From assembly GCA_007130445.1 (NCBI GenBank), contig SLSM01000386.1, positions 1 through 7,724 of the forward strand: DNA of 7,724 bases, read 5' to 3'. Under the pieces are notes generated by a model. The model ran no database searches. It worked only from the letters and a program-made list of their open reading frames with translations, and was not told where the DNA came from. Source of the stretch: Trueperaceae bacterium. GTDB lineage: Bacteria > Deinococcota > Deinococci > Deinococcales > Trueperaceae. This document shows positions 6,976-7,724 of this stretch, in pieces; the stretch's first letter is position 1, and every line of letters starts with the position of its first letter. The translations under genes were made by a program, and so were the position numbers.

Positions 6976-7724
6976 CCCGGAGCACCACGGTCGTCGCGCT
7001 GCTCATCGTCCTCGCCTGCACGTCCGTCTCCCGCGCATGGACGCTGCGCGTCGACGACGCTGGGGGGCCGGCAGGCCTCGCGGAACGCGTCGCCGCCGCC
7101 GAACAACGCTGGCGCGACGCCGGCGCGGACCTCGCCGCGGTGGACCGCTCCATCGTGGTCCGCTACGAGGGTGCCGAGACCATGGGTCCGGATGCGCTCA
7201 CCCTGGTGGTCACCGGCGGCCCACCAGGCGTCGATCTCGAAGTGTGGGTACGTTCCGACGCGGACACCGACGCACTCCTCGACGATGCCCTGGTGGTCGC
7301 GATCGGCATCGCCCTCGGAGGCACGCCCGGCGTCGGGGTGCTCGATCCGCGCCTGGGTACCGACCCGCGCGTCCCCAGCGCCGACGACGTGGCCGCGCTG
7401 GCACCAGGTCGGGGACTCCCGGGCGACGTGACCGGAGACGGCACCGTCGGGTTCGCGGATCTGTTGGCCCTCGCCGAGGCGTGGGGTCGTCGCGGCGTCA
7501 ACCTCCCGGCCGACCTCGATGGTGACGGCACCGTTGGCGACGCCGATCTCGAGATCCTGCGCGCGAACTACGGCTTCGCTCCACTCCCCTCCGAACGCGC
7601 GGCGGCGCCGCCCGTGCCGCCGGAGGCCGAGGACGCGCTCGACGAAGGCGAGGACGACGCGACCGACGAGGGCGACCGCGACGGCGACGAGACCGACGAG
7701 ATCGGCGACGAGAACGAGAACGAG
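6972..7724 (+). CDS. Secreted dockerin protein with a degenerate matrixin-like region (3' end outside window, 251 aa visible)
   Basis: The frame is open from ATG 6972 to the window edge with no stop. The start overlaps the previous stop as ATGA, with GAGG at 6962-6965. Residues 1-22 are an export signal; cleavage after S-R-A (22) or lipidation at Cys16 (V-L-A-C, a poor lipobox) are both possible. Residues about 35-145 follow the layout of a matrixin metalloprotease: A-E-Q-R-W-R-D-A-G-A-D, then A-I-G-I-A-L-G-G where H-E-x-G-H-x-L-G-L is expected, V-L-D-P-R-L in the Met-turn position, and P-S-A-D-D-V-A-A-L at the end. Both motif His residues and the Glu are absent, so no zinc protease activity is expected. 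Residues 151-201 are a dockerin: calcium loops at 152-163 (Asp152, Thr154, Asp156, Asp163) and 181-192 (Asp181, Asp183, Asp185, Asp192). From about 215 the sequence is Asp/Glu-rich and continues past the edge. It may dock onto the cohesin-like lipoprotein upstream. Confidence 0.85.
   Translation, partial: MTRSTTVVALLIVLACTSVSRAWTLRVDDAGGPAGLAERVAAAEQRWRDAGADLAAVDRSIVVRYEGAETMGPDALTLVVTGGPPGVDLEVWVRSDADTDALLDDALVVAIGIALGGTPGVGVLDPRLGTDPRVPSADDVAALAPGRGLPGDVTGDGTVGFADLLALAEAWGRRGVNLPADLDGDGTVGDADLEILRANYGFAPLPSERAAAPPVPPEAEDALDEGEDDATDEGDRDGDETDEIGDENENE
7423..7574 (+). other. Dockerin domain coding segment (two calcium-binding loops)
   Basis: Two repeats encode G-D-V-T-G-D-G-T-V-G-F-A-D-L and A-D-L-D-G-D-G-T-V-G-D-A-D-L, each an F-hand loop followed by a Leu-rich helix. 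Loop 2 has Asp at positions 1, 3, 5 and 12; loop 1 has Thr at position 3. The loops start 29 residues apart, slightly shorter than a classical type I dockerin. Confidence 0.85.
7624..7724 (+). repeat. Low-complexity acidic coding repeat (GAC/GAG-rich)
   Basis: The stretch is built largely of GAC, GAG and GGC codons and encodes an Asp/Glu-rich tail after the dockerin. It has no exact repeat unit and runs off the window, so its length is unknown. A comparable acidic tail ends the upstream lipoprotein (about 6272-6379). Confidence 0.6.

Noticed and set aside
6833..7525. A 230-residue open frame on the plus strand overlapping the dockerin gene
   Set aside because: It is almost wholly Arg/Gly, a frame-shifted reading of the true genes, and would exclude the dockerin loops.

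Overview
The window is a GC-rich bacterial chromosomal segment with five genes and only one real intergenic gap. The likely source is a member of Deinococcota, possibly a Trueperaceae-like lineage. The evidence is modest: the RuvC C-terminus has the His-x-x-Asp active-site arrangement known from Thermus RuvC instead of the Asp-x-x-Asp of E. coli. No tRNA, rRNA, CRISPR array, insertion sequence or sign of recent transfer was seen.

Layout: (1) positions 1-254, plus strand, the 3' end of ruvC. (2) positions 199-3696, minus strand, a 1165-residue cytoplasmic GH13 alpha-amylase-family protein whose 3' end overlaps ruvC by 56 bp, tail to tail. (3) positions 3697-3881, a divergent control region with a 10-bp perfect palindrome. 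(4) positions 3882-7724, plus strand, a tightly packed operon: trehalose synthase (treS); a lipoprotein with a putative-Ig (He_PIG) domain, a cohesin-like domain and an acidic tail; a 198-residue exported protein of an unnamed family; and a protein cut by the window end that carries a matrixin-like region with the zinc motif destroyed, then a clear two-loop dockerin, then an acidic tail. Adjacent genes in this operon overlap by 1 to 4 bases.

The two GH13 enzymes suggest alpha-glucan or maltose metabolism leading to trehalose, a compatible solute. The three genes after treS look like a separate cell-surface module. A membrane-anchored cohesin-like protein and a dockerin protein in one operon suggest that they bind each other outside the cell. 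The dockerin protein appears to be a dead metalloprotease (HExGHxxGx motif replaced), so it would serve as a binding or scaffolding protein. This candidate cohesin/dockerin pseudo-protease module, translationally linked to trehalose synthase, is the most unusual thing in the window. The domain assignments in the lipoprotein and the matrixin relationship are by eye and need profile searches.
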